This document shows positions 13,608 to 15,014 of a stretch of DNA of 15,014 bases, in pieces. The DNA comes from Amphritea sp. (GTDB lineage: Bacteria > Pseudomonadota > Gammaproteobacteria > Pseudomonadales > Balneatricaceae): assembly GCA_018067325.1 (NCBI GenBank), contig JAGPUU010000440.1:1-15014 (forward strand), read 5' to 3'. The position numbers were made by a program, and so were the translations under genes. The notes beneath the pieces are model-generated. The model saw nothing but the letters and a program-made list of their open reading frames with translations, did no database searches and was not told where the DNA came from. Numbering within the stretch: position 1 is the stretch's first letter; each line of letters begins with the position of its first letter.

Positions 13608-15014
13608 ATGTACCGGGTTATCCTAAGCCTGTTGTTTATCTTTCTGGTGAGCGGCTGTAGCAAAAACCTGCAACCGGCTCTGCCAGAAAACTTTGTCATC
13701 GACGCTTGTGTTTCGTCGTTGACGGAACTGCAACAACTCAACCTCCGTTATACCGGCATCCAGCAAGGTGAGATAGTCGCCGGGGCCCCTTGGTTACGCA
13801 GCAATCGGCTGGTCGACTATTATATCCGCCAGAATAATCTTTCAGAAAAACAACTAACCGATCTGCTTGGTTATATGTCCCGTCTGGCGATAACCGGTCT
13901 ACAGCAGGAGCTCCTGCTGCTTCCTGTTTCCCAATTACAGCAATGGAAGCAGCGCTTTAAGATCACGACAGACTCCGCCCGTTATATAAATGATTGTAGC
14001 CAAACTCTGGTACAGCAGCAGATTCTCTCACCCAGCCAGTCCCGACGTTTTCTCCTCAGTTTACCTGAAGATGATGATTATCAGCCCTTTGCCAGAATTG
14101 CCGGAATTTACCCTATCACTGCCCTACTGTTTAAACAGGGTGTCATGCGGGAACATACCTGGCTGTACCAGCAAACGACAGCGCTGCAAAACAGCGACTG
14201 GAATACCTATGGGCCGATAAACCCTAAGACTCTTGCCCCCAACCTCCTCGATATACCAAGAGATAGCCTGGGAATCCCGAACCTGAGCCCGGCTACGGAA
14301 CAGGCACTTATTGAACATCACGCACCGCTGTGGCGACTGCCTGATAACCTCGCGGTTAACCGCCCAGGCCATCCCTACTGGGATAAAGGTAGCCTGAAGG
14401 TCGATCAGCAACCGATCAGCTTTAGCTATATCAGTCACGGTATTCACCGTAGCCAGACCACCCTACAATTGAATTACCTCATTTGGTTTCCTGAACGCAT
14501 TCCCGAAAGCCGCTTCGATCTGCTCGCGGGCCAACATGATGCGGTACTGTTCCGGGTGCATTTAACACAAGCCGGTCAGATACTGGCCTATGACAGCATC
14601 CATTTATGCGGTTGTTGGTATAGCCTCATCCTGCCACACGCACAACGCTATTCAGAAACACGTCAGCTCTACCGAGAACCCACCTTTGTATTACGCACCG
14701 AGCCGGGCCGACAACTTCTCTCGCTGACATCAAACTCCCATCTGTTAATCGCAAGTCAGAAGGCTGAGGCCTTAGCATCCACCCAGAAGCAGAAACAGAA
14801 ACAGAAACAGAAACAGTATCAATTACGCCCATTCAACGACCTATTGCAACTACAAGCCGGTGCGTCACCCCGGCTTCGCAGCTCCGTATTCAACCCGGAG
14901 GGATTTGTGCCCGGTTCTGAACGCCTAGAACGATGGTTATTCTGGCCCATGGGAATCAGTAACCCCGGAGCTCTGAGACGCCCCGGAGATCATGCGATCC
15001 GCTTTATTGGCAAA
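13608..15014 (+). CDS. Predicted lipoprotein of unknown function (partial, runs off the window)
   Basis: An open frame of 469 codons with no stop to the window end; the true C-terminus is missing. AAGGAAGG lies 5-6 bases before the ATG. The N-terminus MYRVILSLLFIFLVSGC is a lipoprotein signal with lipobox VSGC (Cys17 lipidated), and the following Ser18 predicts outer-membrane sorting. The region 73-150 is Gln- and Leu-rich and probably helical. The second half has FSYISHGIHRSQTTLQLNYL (272-291), WFPERIPE (293-300), GQHDAVLFRVHLT (308-320), AYDSIHLCGCW (327-337) and RRPGDHAIR (457-465), which look like conserved catalytic or metal-binding stretches (several His, Asp, Cys). I do not recognise the family. 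A (Gln-Lys)5 run lies at 393-402. It is divergent from the DUF3087 gene across about 110 bases. Confidence 0.85.
   Translation, partial: MYRVILSLLFIFLVSGCSKNLQPALPENFVIDACVSSLTELQQLNLRYTGIQQGEIVAGAPWLRSNRLVDYYIRQNNLSEKQLTDLLGYMSRLAITGLQQELLLLPVSQLQQWKQRFKITTDSARYINDCSQTLVQQQILSPSQSRRFLLSLPEDDDYQPFARIAGIYPITALLFKQGVMREHTWLYQQTTALQNSDWNTYGPINPKTLAPNLLDIPRDSLGIPNLSPATEQALIEHHAPLWRLPDNLAVNRPGHPYWDKGSLKVDQQPISFSYISHGIHRSQTTLQLNYLIWFPERIPESRFDLLAGQHDAVLFRVHLTQAGQILAYDSIHLCGCWYSLILPHAQRYSETRQLYREPTFVLRTEPGRQLLSLTSNSHLLIASQKAEALASTQKQKQKQKQKQYQLRPFNDLLQLQAGASPRLRSSVFNPEGFVPGSERLERWLFWPMGISNPGALRRPGDHAIRFIGK
14784..14816 (+). repeat. In-frame hexanucleotide repeat encoding Gln-Lys
   Basis: One cagaag and four perfect cagaaa units, plus a final cag, give alternating Gln-Lys at lipoprotein residues 393-403. 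Because the unit is six bases, copy-number change keeps the reading frame and only alters the length of a charged linker. Confidence 0.9.

Noticed and set aside
14626..14832. Minus-strand frame with alternating Ser-Val repeats
   Set aside because: It is the mirror reading of the cagaaa repeat inside the lipoprotein gene.

Overview
The window looks like chromosomal DNA of a free-living, probably marine, Gammaproteobacterium. This is inferred from the gene families present (AraC/LysE pair, OmpA-like beta-barrel, GFA protein, DUF3087 protein, acyl-CoA catabolic operon), moderate GC content and compact operons. An Oceanospirillales-type host is my best guess, but no phylogenetic marker is present to prove it. 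I see no rRNA, tRNA, CRISPR array, phage gene or intact insertion sequence.

Left part (1-4.8 kb). A minus-strand three-gene operon encodes a Tat-exported ferritin-like protein, a periplasmic class I cytochrome c and an ECF sigma factor, in that transcription order. The first two genes share an ATGA overlap, and an ECF-style promoter candidate lies upstream. Divergent to it are an AraC-type regulator and a LysE-family exporter. A 7-bp tandem repeat and a minus-strand OmpA-like outer-membrane barrel follow. The roughly 380 bp after that hold no gene but do hold a hairpin-rich repeat related to one at the left edge of the window. Both copies sit just behind the 3' end of a minus-strand operon.

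Middle (4.8-10.8 kb). Six minus-strand genes form a probable acyl-CoA catabolic operon: acyl-CoA dehydrogenase, CoA-transferase/alpha-methylacyl-CoA racemase-like protein, AMP-forming acyl-CoA synthetase, two PaaI-type hotdog thioesterases and an alpha/beta hydrolase. Together they could activate a carboxylic acid, fix the stereochemistry of a 2-methyl branch, dehydrogenate it and release products. The substrate cannot be read from sequence. The gap between the two thioesterase genes holds a degenerate 15-bp triplet repeat and a 55-bp imperfect palindrome.

Right part (10.8-15.0 kb). A plus-strand operon encodes a DUF523 (TudS-like) protein, a small MscS channel and a GFA-family zinc protein, and ends in a strong bidirectional terminator. 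Beyond it lie a minus-strand DUF3087 membrane protein with a near-consensus sigma-70 promoter and a divergent lipoprotein gene that runs off the window. The lipoprotein carries an in-frame hexanucleotide repeat encoding Gln-Lys repeats.

The best candidate for an under-described system is the ECF sigma / Tat ferritin-like / cytochrome c operon. The substrate-unknown racemase/thioesterase operon and the operon-end repeats come next.
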